NCBI GenBank assembly: GCA_964509295.1
Contig: CAZDWS010000012.1
Span: 1-64,000, forward strand
Direction of reading: 5' to 3'
DNA: 64,000 bases
From: JBGSQR01 sp964509295
Lineage (GTDB): Bacteria > Desulfobacterota > Desulfuromonadia > Geobacterales > Pseudopelobacteraceae
Made by a program: the position numbers and the translations under genes. The notes below the pieces were generated by a model, which searched no databases, was not told the origin of the DNA, and was given only the letters and a program-made list of their open reading frames with translations. Shown here piece after piece: positions 33,351 through 41,296 of this stretch. Every line of letters begins with the position of its first letter. Position 1 is the first letter of the stretch.

Positions 33351-33392
33351 AAGAACAGAAAAGGCGGCCTAAAGGCCGCCTTTTCTGTTCTT
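33351..33392 (+). terminator. Terminator after the PilZ-lipoprotein pair
   Basis: AAGAACAGAAAAGGCGGCC and GGCCGCCTTTTCTGTTCTT form a perfect 19-base-pair stem around a short TAAA loop. Confidence 0.92.
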
Positions 33393-33532
33393 GACATCAT
33401 CTAAATATTTTGTAAGAAAAATCAGGATGTGTATCTGTTTATTATTATGAAATATTCGTATAATATGGTCATGCTTGAAAGTTGATGAATTAGGAATTGC
33501 CAAAATAAGTGGATATAAAATAAGGAGCATAT

Positions 33533-34228
33533 ATGAATGAATTGAATACCAATTACAGTAATACTTCCGAACAGGTAATAACCAGGCAGAATACCCTGGT
33601 TCGCCAGGTTTACGCCTGGATGGGGGCCGGTCTGGCCATTACGGCTGTCATGGCGCTGATTACTCTTTCTTCGCCTGCCATTCTCAAGGCCGTGTTTGGC
33701 AACCGGCTGCTGTTTTACGGACTGTTGATCGGTGAGCTGGCTCTGGTCTTTATCCTGTCCGGTGCCATCAATAAGCTTAGTGAAGCTGCAGCCACCATGC
33801 TGTTTGTTGCTTATTCCGCACTGAACGGCGTAACGCTTTCACTGCTGGCCCTGATTTATACCTCCAGTTCCATCGCTTCGACCTTTGTCATTACGGCCGG
33901 CATGTTCGGCGCCATGAGCGTTTACGGTTATGTGACCAAACGCGACCTGACTTCCTGGGGCAGCTTTCTGTTCATGGGGTTGATCGGTATTATCATCGCC
34001 TCGGTGGTCAATATCTTTGTTGCCAGCAGCGCGGTTTCCTGGGTTGTTTCCGGTATCGGAGTAATTGTTTTTACTGGTCTTACGGCCTATGATACCTGGA
34101 AGATCAAAGCGTTGGCCGCCGAAGGGATAACCGGCAGAAAACCGGCTATTCTCGGTGCTCTGACCCTTTACCTGGATTTCATCAACTTATTCTTGATGCT
34201 GCTTAGATTTACGGGTAACAGACGCTAG
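33533..34228 (+). CDS. Bax inhibitor-1/YccA family membrane protein
   Basis: The 231-residue protein has seven hydrophobic helices. The family signature is visible as MFGAMSVYGYVTKRDLTSWG and the C-terminal FTGLTAYDTWKIK and LYLDFINLFLMLLRFTG. Homologues include E. coli YbhL/YccA, which influence FtsH proteolysis and calcium leak. ATAAGGAGCATAT precedes the ATG. It is followed 25 bases on by a TPR gene. Confidence 0.93.
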   Translation: MNELNTNYSNTSEQVITRQNTLVRQVYAWMGAGLAITAVMALITLSSPAILKAVFGNRLLFYGLLIGELALVFILSGAINKLSEAAATMLFVAYSALNGVTLSLLALIYTSSSIASTFVITAGMFGAMSVYGYVTKRDLTSWGSFLFMGLIGIIIASVVNIFVASSAVSWVVSGIGVIVFTGLTAYDTWKIKALAAEGITGRKPAILGALTLYLDFINLFLMLLRFTGNRR

Positions 34229-34253
34229 TATTATATTTTAAAGAGGTAATTTC

Positions 34254-35285
34254 ATGTTTCTGAAAAAGCTGTTCGGATTTGGCAAGGATTACAATCATTA
34301 CCTGGAAAAGGGTGACCAGTACATGGCCGACGAGCAGTACGCCCATGCCCGGAATTCCTATGAAGATGCATTGGAAAAGCTGGAGGCCGGTGGCGGGGCA
34401 GAGCGTTCACAGGTTGAGTCAATACAGCAAAAGATTGCCCAGACCGGCAATATGCTGGGACGTCTGAATCTGGTTGAGGCGGAGCATGCCATTTCCGGCG
34501 GTGACAGTAAAAAGGCCGAAGAACACCTGAACCTGATTCTTGAGTTGGCTGTCAGTGCTGAACTCAGGGCAAAATCGAAAGAGCTGCTGGCCAGCCTGGC
34601 AAAAGAGCCGATCCAGGTCGTGCCGGCCATGCCGTCAAAAAGCTGCGGCAGCTGCAAAAGCGGAACTGTAGCGGCTGAAACCTACGATCTGCATGAACCT
34701 GATGAAAGTATGTCCGGTGAAGACCGGTTGTCCCTGTTTTATCATGCGCTGCCCGAGGATCTGCCGGAGAGATATGCTGCAATGGGGGAAGAGTTTGCCA
34801 ATGGGTGTCTCATGAAGCTGGTGGGAGATACGGTTGAGGCGTTACGGATTTTTGAAGGATTGGCCAAATATCAGGATAATGACATTTTGAATTATGAAAT
34901 GGCCATCCTGCATTATGAAAATGGCGATCTTGAACGGAGTGAGCAGCTTTTGCTCAAGGCTGTTGGTTTGAATGCTTTAAACCCGCTTTGCAATATGGGT
35001 TTGGTGCACTTGTATGGTGAAACCGGCCGGGTGGGTGAGGCACTGCAGCTGCTGGACCGGATGGTGAAGAGCGATGTGATGCCGGAACAGGCCACAATGA
35101 TGCAGGGAGATCTGCATGTCGCGTTGCAGGATGAGTCCAGTGCAGTTGAAAGCTACTCCAAACTGCTTGCTGCTCCCAAATTTGCCAAGGAGGCGGCTGA
35201 ACGGATCATATCCATATTGCAAAAACAGGGGCGTGACGAAGAGGCAAAGTTTCTGTTTAAAAAATATGCCAAGGGCTGTTGTTGA
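34254..35285 (+). CDS. TPR-repeat protein with central CxxC motif
   Basis: The 343-residue protein starts with an amphipathic MFLKKLFGFGKDY segment that could touch the membrane. It has one TPR pair near 20-105, a linker with KSCGSCKSG (about 130-140), and a longer set of TPRs from about 165 to 330 (for example ILNYEMAILHYENGDLERSE). It ends in GCC. A scaffold role is likely, and the Cys residues could bind metal. AAAGAGGTAATTTC precedes the ATG. The tight spacing suggests an operon with the YccA-like gene. Confidence 0.8.
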   Translation: MFLKKLFGFGKDYNHYLEKGDQYMADEQYAHARNSYEDALEKLEAGGGAERSQVESIQQKIAQTGNMLGRLNLVEAEHAISGGDSKKAEEHLNLILELAVSAELRAKSKELLASLAKEPIQVVPAMPSKSCGSCKSGTVAAETYDLHEPDESMSGEDRLSLFYHALPEDLPERYAAMGEEFANGCLMKLVGDTVEALRIFEGLAKYQDNDILNYEMAILHYENGDLERSEQLLLKAVGLNALNPLCNMGLVHLYGETGRVGEALQLLDRMVKSDVMPEQATMMQGDLHVALQDESSAVESYSKLLAAPKFAKEAAERIISILQKQGRDEEAKFLFKKYAKGCC

Positions 35286-35423
35286 TCCATGCCTAATCCA
35301 GGCATGGACGGCTTGCGCATGATTATTAACCCGATTTGACAAAAAATGATTGGGTTTTATAATTTCTACTTGTTGGGTGCCAAGACATCTATTACTACCT
35401 TTTGAACATGCGGGAGGCATAAA

Positions 35424-36038
35424 ATGAAAAAACGTTTTGCAGTAATGTTAATTCTGATGGCATTTGTGTCGGGAACTTCAGGTTGTGTAACTGTATCGGA
35501 AGAACATCGGGGAGCCGCGAAAGGCGCTGGTATTGGTGGTGCTACCGGTGCAGTTGCCGGGGCGGTTCTGGCCGGTGAGGGGTCGCGCACCAAGGGCGCT
35601 ATTATCGGTGGACTTGCCGGTGCGCTGCTTGGCGGAGTTATCGGTAACTACACTGTTGACAAGAAAAAGACCGCTCAGGAAACATCAGCCAAATACGATT
35701 ACAAGCCTTCCTCAGGAACAGTGGTAAGAATCGAAAATGCCACAACAACGCCTGTCACAGTATCCCCGGGCAATACGGTCACCCTTGAAGCAACCTATGC
35801 CGTTATGGCTCCATCAAGCGACACACAGGTTGACATTACCGAATCCCGTGAGGTTACTCTTGATGGGGAACTTATGGCCAGCCCAGAGGTAATCGTCAGT
35901 CGCTCGGGCGGTACGTATAATTCGTCCATTCCTCTCATGTTGCCGGCTGACGCAAAAAAAGGGAAATACCGCGTGATCACTACGATCAAGTCAGCAGCGG
36001 GCAAGGATGCAAGAGAGACTTCCTTTGTAGTTCGTTAA
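35424..36038 (+). CDS. Glycine-zipper outer-membrane-type lipoprotein
   Basis: The 204-residue protein has a signal peptide ending at the lipobox SGTSGC (Cys about residue 21). Two glycine-zipper stretches follow at about 34-48 and 58-75 (GIGGATGAVAGAVLAGEG and AIIGGLAGALLGGVIG). The C-terminal beta-rich domain (about 95-204) contains VSPGNTVTLEATYAVMAP. SlyB/Rick-17kDa-type zipper proteins sit in the outer membrane. GCGGGAGGC precedes the ATG and a strong terminator follows. Confidence 0.85.
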   Translation: MKKRFAVMLILMAFVSGTSGCVTVSEEHRGAAKGAGIGGATGAVAGAVLAGEGSRTKGAIIGGLAGALLGGVIGNYTVDKKKTAQETSAKYDYKPSSGTVVRIENATTTPVTVSPGNTVTLEATYAVMAPSSDTQVDITESREVTLDGELMASPEVIVSRSGGTYNSSIPLMLPADAKKGKYRVITTIKSAAGKDARETSFVVR

Positions 36039-36067
36039 CCCTGCTTTTCATATTGTATTCCGTGATG

Positions 36068-36120
36068 AAAAACGGGACAGACTGCCTTAAGGTGTTCTTA
36101 AAAGCGGTCTGTCCCGTTTA
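36068..36120. terminator. Bidirectional terminator after the glycine-zipper gene
   Basis: AAAACGGGACAGAC and GTCTGTCCCGTTTA form a long stem around a CTTAAGG-containing loop, between convergent genes. Confidence 0.85.
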
Positions 36121-36140
36121 TGTTTCTGCTGTATTATCTG

Positions 36141-37007
36141 CTAAACAATAATCTGCGCAAAATCAGCCATAGTCAGCAGTTTTGCAGGACTGTAACCGAC
36201 AAAATCCCCATCGATCTGAATCGGCTTGGTGCCCCTGATCTCAATTCCGTCAGCAGGGATGCGGATCATTTCACTGCTGGTATCAGCTTTTCCGCAGAAT
36301 AGCTCAAAAGCCAGTCTGATATAACTTCTGCGACGATTTTTACGGATGCAGATTGCTGTCAGTTCCGGTGAGTAAAGGTCGCTGTCTGGTGAAAGCACAA
36401 AGTTGCCGCCATAACGCGAAGCGCTGCAGATGATTGCACTGTGGCATTTGACGGCGTGGTCAGCGGTCACAACTTCGATCATGCTGTGGTCCCACTTCAA
36501 AGCACCCAGTAATGCCGAAACAGCATAGGCTCCTTGTCGCAGCAGGCGTTTACCCAATGGCCACACATCCCTTACAACAGAACCATCCAGACCGATTCCG
36601 GCCATCAGAATAAAGCGAAAACTCTTCTGCTCCATCTTCAGAATACCAATCGACAGCGGCCTGGTTTTACCGGCAATGATTCTATTGATACCGTCTTCAA
36701 TGGATTTGATGCCGATTTCTGCGGCCATCACATTGGATGTTCCCAGCGGCAGAACCGCCAGTGTGACTTTGCCCGGCTCCAGGCCGTTGATAACGGCGTT
36801 AACGGTTCCATCTCCCGCGGCAACGATAACCAGCGGCTTTTCTGTGGATTGATTGATCACAGTACAGCAGGAGAGTGCTTCGGCAGGCGTCTTGATCGAA
36901 TAGACTGTCGGTGACAAGCCTGCTTTGTCCAGCCGGGATATTACTTCGGAGACACGACGACTGGCAAAACGACCGGAGGCCGGATTTATGAACAGGAAAG
37001 TTTTCAT
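36141..37007 (-). CDS. Diacylglycerol kinase-family lipid kinase (YegS/BmrU-like)
   Basis: The 288-residue protein starts FLFINPASGRF and carries the family's nucleotide-binding AAGDGTVNAVINGL motif, LPLGTSNVMA and AGIGLDGSVV. The C-terminal sandwich ends with IQIDGDFVGYSP. It should phosphorylate a lipid such as diacylglycerol at the membrane. The GGDGT motif is AGDGT here, a common variant. No strong ribosome-binding site is seen before the ATG. It is monocistronic. Confidence 0.9.
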   Translation of the reverse strand: MKTFLFINPASGRFASRRVSEVISRLDKAGLSPTVYSIKTPAEALSCCTVINQSTEKPLVIVAAGDGTVNAVINGLEPGKVTLAVLPLGTSNVMAAEIGIKSIEDGINRIIAGKTRPLSIGILKMEQKSFRFILMAGIGLDGSVVRDVWPLGKRLLRQGAYAVSALLGALKWDHSMIEVVTADHAVKCHSAIICSASRYGGNFVLSPDSDLYSPELTAICIRKNRRRSYIRLAFELFCGKADTSSEMIRIPADGIEIRGTKPIQIDGDFVGYSPAKLLTMADFAQIIV

Positions 37008-37163
37008 GGTTTTGAATCATAACATCTGATGGTTGTAAAACAATGGGAAATTTTACTACTCAATATCCTCATCTTACTCAAAGTTTTCATAATGTTTTAT
37101 TCGTCTCAACATGACTGTAATAAATCTGGGATATAGTATGAAAAACTAAAAGTGAGGAAAAAT

Positions 37164-37307
37164 ATGAAAACCATAACCAATGAAGATTATTTCCACTGGT
37201 GTTGTGATTGGTGCGATACGGAAAACCGGGTGCTGTGGGCTGAAATTGATGGTGAAATGTACTGTGGCGCCTGCCATAAGCTGCATTTGGAACAGGAAGC
37301 AGCCTGA
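37164..37307 (+). CDS. 47-residue Cys-rich zinc-ribbon-like protein
   Basis: This short gene reads from ATG 37164 to TGA 37307 and follows AAGTGAGGAAAAAT. The product has HWCCDWCDTENR and MYCGACHKLH, two CxxC pairs spaced like a single zinc ribbon, with acidic and His residues around them. No family is recognised. The neighbouring large kinase-like gene is 102 bases downstream on the same strand. It is small enough to be missed by length-filtered annotation. Confidence 0.65.
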   Translation: MKTITNEDYFHWCCDWCDTENRVLWAEIDGEMYCGACHKLHLEQEAA

Positions 37308-37408
37308 ATCAGGGCTTGAATATGAACTGGGGGCATTGTCAGTCCCTAAAAGTTTATATAGATATCAAATAGGGGTTGCAATAGTCGTTAAAATTACCTG
37401 GAGAACAA

Positions 37409-39628
37409 ATGGAAAACCGCATTATCTACAAATATCACATCAAGCACACCGTCAGGCAGAGTGAAAATATTGAGCTGTTTATCGGTGAACACCTGCAGTT
37501 GGGCAAACGTTTTTTTCTGAAATCAATGACCCCTGCCAGCAACACGGATAACCAGTTCAGAGATAGATTTTATGACGAAGCCAAGTTGCTTGCCAGGCTT
37601 AATCACCCCAACATCCTCCAGGCAACAGACTTTTTTCAACTGGAAGATCGCTACTATCTTGCCATGGAGTATTTCTCCGGCCCGACTTTGGAGAAGATGA
37701 TCCATTTCAATAAACAATTCCCTGAAAAGCATGCTTTGAAATACTTTAAACAGCTTTTACGCGGGTTGTCCTTTGCTCATGACAATGGAGTTGTTCATCG
37801 TAATATGCGGCCGTCCATGATTCTGTTGAACCGGCAGGGCGATCTTAAAATATCTGATTTCGGTGTGGCCATGATCCTGGGGAAAGGGCAACGGGAAGAG
37901 TTGGGGCAAGTAGATGGCGACGCCGGTTTCATGAGCCCGGAGCAGATTGTAAACCCTAAGAATGTTGATCAGCGCAGTGACATATATTCCGCCGGAATCA
38001 TACTGTTTCAGATGCTTTCCGGGAAGCTCCCCTTTGAACAGGGAACCAGTCTGACAACCCTGATGCTGCATCTTGATAAACAGGCGCCTGACATCAGGAG
38101 TATAAATCCCCATGTTCCTGAAAAACTGGCAATGGTCATTGCCAAAGCATTGGAAAAGTCACCAGATAATCGATATCAGACATGTCAGGAGTTTTTGCAT
38201 GATCTTGAAAGCTATCAGAAAAGCCTGATTGCTGAACCTGCTGTCAAAATACAGCCGATAAGGTCAACTGAAAAAAATGATAACAGACGTTCTTATATGG
38301 TTGCGGGCGCAATACTCGGTGTTCTGATTGTGATTGGACTTGCTACTTATAAGCTAATGACCAGGCAGAGTTATGTTATCGCCCTTAGAATTCATGGCTC
38401 AAATACGATCGGATCCAATCTTGCTCCAGCTTTGGCTGAGGCATATTTGAAGAAGGCCGGAGCAACCAGAATTACCCGTGAACCGGGCAAAAATGGTGAA
38501 GAGATCCTGATCAAGGGTCTGATGAGCAGTCATGACGGTATTGCAGTTGAGATAAAGTCCCATGGTTCGTCAACGGCCTTTGAGGGCCTTGGTGCCGACA
38601 AGTGTGATATCGGAATGTCCTCCCGCCGCATCAAGGATGACGAGTCAAAGAAACTCGCCGGTCTGGGTGATATGAACTCGCTTGCAAGTGAGCATATTCT
38701 TGGGCTGGATGGTCTGGCAGTAATAGTTAATGACGCTAATCCGGTTACATCTCTATCCATAAAGGATATTAAAAATGCTTTTTCGGGAACCGCCTCAAAG
38801 TGGTCTGATATGGGTGGCGGTGCAACAGTAATTAATCTTTATGCCAGAGACGACAAGTCCGGAACATTTGATACATTCAAAAGCCTGGTTCTTGCGGACA
38901 GTAAACTCATTTCCACTGCAAAACGCTTTGAAGACAGTGCACAGCTTTCTTCGCAGGTTTCATCGGATAAAGACGCCATAGGTTTTATTGGCCTGCCTTA
39001 TATCAAATCAGCTAAAGCTGTTTCCATGAAAAGTGGCGCATCACTGCCGATTTTTCCAACCTCATTTACTGTTGCAACCGAAGATTATCCGCTGGCCAGG
39101 CGTTTGTATCTCTATACGGCACAGCAATCAAAAAATCAGCGCGTCAATGAATTTATCGAGTTTTCACTGTCTGCTGAAGGACAGGAAATTGTTGAAAAAA
39201 CAGGTTTTGTACCTTTGACCGTCAGGGCCGGCTCATTCACTCCCCCCGAAAGCGCTCCAACAGAATATAAAAGCCTGGCAGCAGGCGCAGAACGTCTGTC
39301 TCTCAATTTCAAGTTTCAAAAAAACAGTTTTAAGCTGGACAATAAAGGTCAGCGCGACATTGATCGTCTGATCAAGGCCCTGGCATCCAAAGAGTTTATA
39401 GGGCGGCCGGTAATGCTGTTCGGATTTACGGATAATTCTCAGCCCGATAAGGAAAGTGAAGCGCTTTCACGTTCAAGGGCACAGGCGGTTGCAAACGAAC
39501 TGGTACAGCGGGGAGTTACGGCTTCGGTGGTTGCAGGATTTGGAAACAGGATACCGGTTGCGGATAACAGCTCAACTGAAGGTAAAAACAGAAATAACCG
39601 CGTGGAAATCTGGCTGGCCAGGAAGTAG
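37409..39628 (+). CDS. Pseudokinase-PstS-OmpA fusion spanning the inner membrane
   Basis: The 739-residue protein joins three modules. Residues 1-270 are a Ser/Thr kinase fold with K38 and E57 and a DFG (150-152). The catalytic loop, however, reads H130-R-N-M-R-P-S-M, lacking the Asp of HRD and the Asn. A TM helix spans 297-314. Residues 324-605 match PstS-like phosphate-binding proteins (HGSNTIG, CDIGMSSRRI, GLDGLAVIV, DDKSGTFDTF). Residues 630-739 are an OmpA peptidoglycan-binding domain with NNRVEIWL. A periplasmic ligand sensor tied to the wall, with an inactive or atypical kinase inside, is inferred. TGGAGAACAA precedes the ATG. Confidence 0.88.
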   Translation: MENRIIYKYHIKHTVRQSENIELFIGEHLQLGKRFFLKSMTPASNTDNQFRDRFYDEAKLLARLNHPNILQATDFFQLEDRYYLAMEYFSGPTLEKMIHFNKQFPEKHALKYFKQLLRGLSFAHDNGVVHRNMRPSMILLNRQGDLKISDFGVAMILGKGQREELGQVDGDAGFMSPEQIVNPKNVDQRSDIYSAGIILFQMLSGKLPFEQGTSLTTLMLHLDKQAPDIRSINPHVPEKLAMVIAKALEKSPDNRYQTCQEFLHDLESYQKSLIAEPAVKIQPIRSTEKNDNRRSYMVAGAILGVLIVIGLATYKLMTRQSYVIALRIHGSNTIGSNLAPALAEAYLKKAGATRITREPGKNGEEILIKGLMSSHDGIAVEIKSHGSSTAFEGLGADKCDIGMSSRRIKDDESKKLAGLGDMNSLASEHILGLDGLAVIVNDANPVTSLSIKDIKNAFSGTASKWSDMGGGATVINLYARDDKSGTFDTFKSLVLADSKLISTAKRFEDSAQLSSQVSSDKDAIGFIGLPYIKSAKAVSMKSGASLPIFPTSFTVATEDYPLARRLYLYTAQQSKNQRVNEFIEFSLSAEGQEIVEKTGFVPLTVRAGSFTPPESAPTEYKSLAAGAERLSLNFKFQKNSFKLDNKGQRDIDRLIKALASKEFIGRPVMLFGFTDNSQPDKESEALSRSRAQAVANELVQRGVTASVVAGFGNRIPVADNSSTEGKNRNNRVEIWLARK

Positions 39629-39666
39629 CTTCTTCATATTCAATTAAATGCAGACAGGAGAAAATT

Positions 39667-39801
39667 ATGAGTATCTTTACGGTTCTGGGAATTGTCATTC
39701 TAACTGCACAGGCGGTTCATGTGGTGGCTGAAATGGTGAACTGCTGTAAACATATTAGGGTTAAAAGTGTAGGTAATGATTGTTGTAAGGATTTACTGTA
39801 G
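39667..39801 (+). CDS. 44-residue membrane peptide with CC pairs
   Basis: ATG 39667 to TAG 39801, preceded by ACAGGAGAAAATT. The product has one hydrophobic helix (residues 2-24) followed by VNCCKHIRVKS and DCCKDLL. The two Cys-Cys pairs are unusual. It lies 38 bases after the pseudokinase fusion on the same strand and could be its accessory. No family is recognised. Confidence 0.6.
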   Translation: MSIFTVLGIVILTAQAVHVVAEMVNCCKHIRVKSVGNDCCKDLL

Positions 39802-39820
39802 TGAGTTTTTAGAGGGATTT

Positions 39821-39853
39821 GAGAACGGTTAGCGTAATTGTGCTAACCGTTCT
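39821..39853. terminator. Inverted repeat overlapping the end of the 307-residue gene
   Basis: GAGAACGGTTAGC and GCTAACCGTTCTTC pair around GTAATTGT. The stop codon of the minus-strand gene lies inside the stem. It probably ends transcription from both sides. Confidence 0.7.
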
Positions 39854-40752
39854 TCAGGTATATTGTTTGAGTTACAGTACTGTTTTTCAAGGGTTTCTAT
39901 ATAAAAAAGGTCCAGGCCGGATTCTTCAATAAATTCCTCACGAAGTCCTCTGTTATTAGTCCGTAGTATCAGCGGTAGCAGGTTGTTATAATAAATGGCC
40001 TCTTTTTTGATGATCTCAATTCCACTGTTGAAAAGTTCATCGGGAATTTCATCACTAAGCAGGTTTTGGTGGTGAAGATCTATGGTCAGCACTCTTTTGA
40101 GAATTTCCAGGTCATTTTTTGAGGAAAATTTAGAGTAATTATTTCTGATTTTATCTCTGACATTGTCGAGAATAAACAGCAGCAGTTTTTGTTCATTTTC
40201 CAAGTCTTTTAAACCTGACAGGATCTCCGTTGCTGTAGTAAGTCCAGCCGAGATCTTATCCAACCCTTGAGACACAAAATTTAATTTCCGTTTCCCGAAG
40301 CTACTCATAAATTTGCTGGTGATAATGTCCGAAAGAAACAGGCGCTCAAAAAGAGTCTCCTCTAACCTGTTGAATATGGCTTTGTTTCTGTGCAAAGACG
40401 TTATCAAGTCAACATCAATAAACAATGTTTCCATAAATGCCAGTTTACTGATTTGTTCATGAATGTCATCGTACAGGTGAATGTATTCTATCAGCTGATT
40501 GAAATAGTTATATGTTTCATCAGCGTTATTCTCTTTACAACGTTCATCGCAAGCGGTGCTTATCAAAAGCTGGGTCTGCTCCAGGGTCCTGTTTCCACAA
40601 TCTCTGGCCAGTTTGTTGGCCAGCAGAAACTTGGCAATCATCTCAGGACTAAGCGGCTGCGAAAGTTTGTTGTCCTGTAAAAAAGTACTTACCAGCAAAT
40701 TATTCATTTCATCCACTAAGGCAGAATTGCTTGTCGAAATAGTCTTTGACAT
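39829..40752 (-). CDS. Uncharacterised helical cytoplasmic protein
   Basis: The 307-residue protein is predicted by eye to be alpha-helical throughout, with no signal or membrane segment. Notable features are a DERCKENNADETYNYFNQ stretch (about 70-90) and many Leu/Ile heptads. I do not recognise the family with confidence. CGGAGCCTCATTT precedes the ATG. It lies downstream of a membrane protein and an MCP on the same strand, 45 bases away, so it may belong to their transcription unit. Confidence 0.65.
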   Translation of the reverse strand: MSKTISTSNSALVDEMNNLLVSTFLQDNKLSQPLSPEMIAKFLLANKLARDCGNRTLEQTQLLISTACDERCKENNADETYNYFNQLIEYIHLYDDIHEQISKLAFMETLFIDVDLITSLHRNKAIFNRLEETLFERLFLSDIITSKFMSSFGKRKLNFVSQGLDKISAGLTTATEILSGLKDLENEQKLLLFILDNVRDKIRNNYSKFSSKNDLEILKRVLTIDLHHQNLLSDEIPDELFNSGIEIIKKEAIYYNNLLPLILRTNNRGLREEFIEESGLDLFYIETLEKQYCNSNNIPEERLAQLR

Positions 40753-40797
40753 AAATGAGGCTCCGGAACTGACTGGCTGTTGAAAAAAATCAATTGC

Positions 40798-41295
40798 TTA
40801 TGTTCTTTTCAGGGGTTCTTTGAAGGACCATATCAACAGACCTGTACCGATCAGACTGAATGTCAGGTAATCGGTCGGTACTCCCAAAATCCAGTTTTTA
40901 TGCCAGAAAGCGTGTTCGGCAGAAAAACGAATCAGGCCAAAAGCCGGGTTGAGTACAAACCAGAGAAAGTCCTCGATGATCCAGAAAAACATCAATGAGC
41001 CGAGGCAGCGTGCCTCGGTTTTTAGTGAAATCTGCCCATATACCACATGGGGTAGATGAAACACCAATATGATGAATGAAAAGAACCAGGCATGATAACC
41101 TGTCATGGCCCGACCGCCCCAGAAAATGTCCAGCAAGGGGTGCTTTTCAATGCGCCAGGTTGGCAGGGAAGTTGCCCAGCCGTTGGGGCCTTCGATCTGG
41201 ATTTCAGCCATGGCAAAGAAAAGACCCATGATTGTTATCCAGATCATCAGGAGCATTAAGTGGCTTATCTGCTTTGACCGCATAGTGGCAAACAT
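40798..41295 (-). CDS. Four-TM integral membrane protein of unknown function
   Basis: The product of 165 residues has about four hydrophobic segments (near 15-30, 68-85, 95-115 and 142-158). Conserved-looking WRIEKHPLLDIFWGGRAMTGYHAW and IIEDFLWFVLNPAFG stretches carry charged residues inside the membrane. The ATG at 41295 lies one base past the MCP stop; a TTG at 41307 inside the MCP gene would add four residues. The gene is therefore tightly coupled to the MCP. Function unknown. Confidence 0.7.
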   Translation of the reverse strand: MFATMRSKQISHLMLLMIWITIMGLFFAMAEIQIEGPNGWATSLPTWRIEKHPLLDIFWGGRAMTGYHAWFFSFIILVFHLPHVVYGQISLKTEARCLGSLMFFWIIEDFLWFVLNPAFGLIRFSAEHAFWHKNWILGVPTDYLTFSLIGTGLLIWSFKEPLKRT

Positions 41296-41296
41296 T

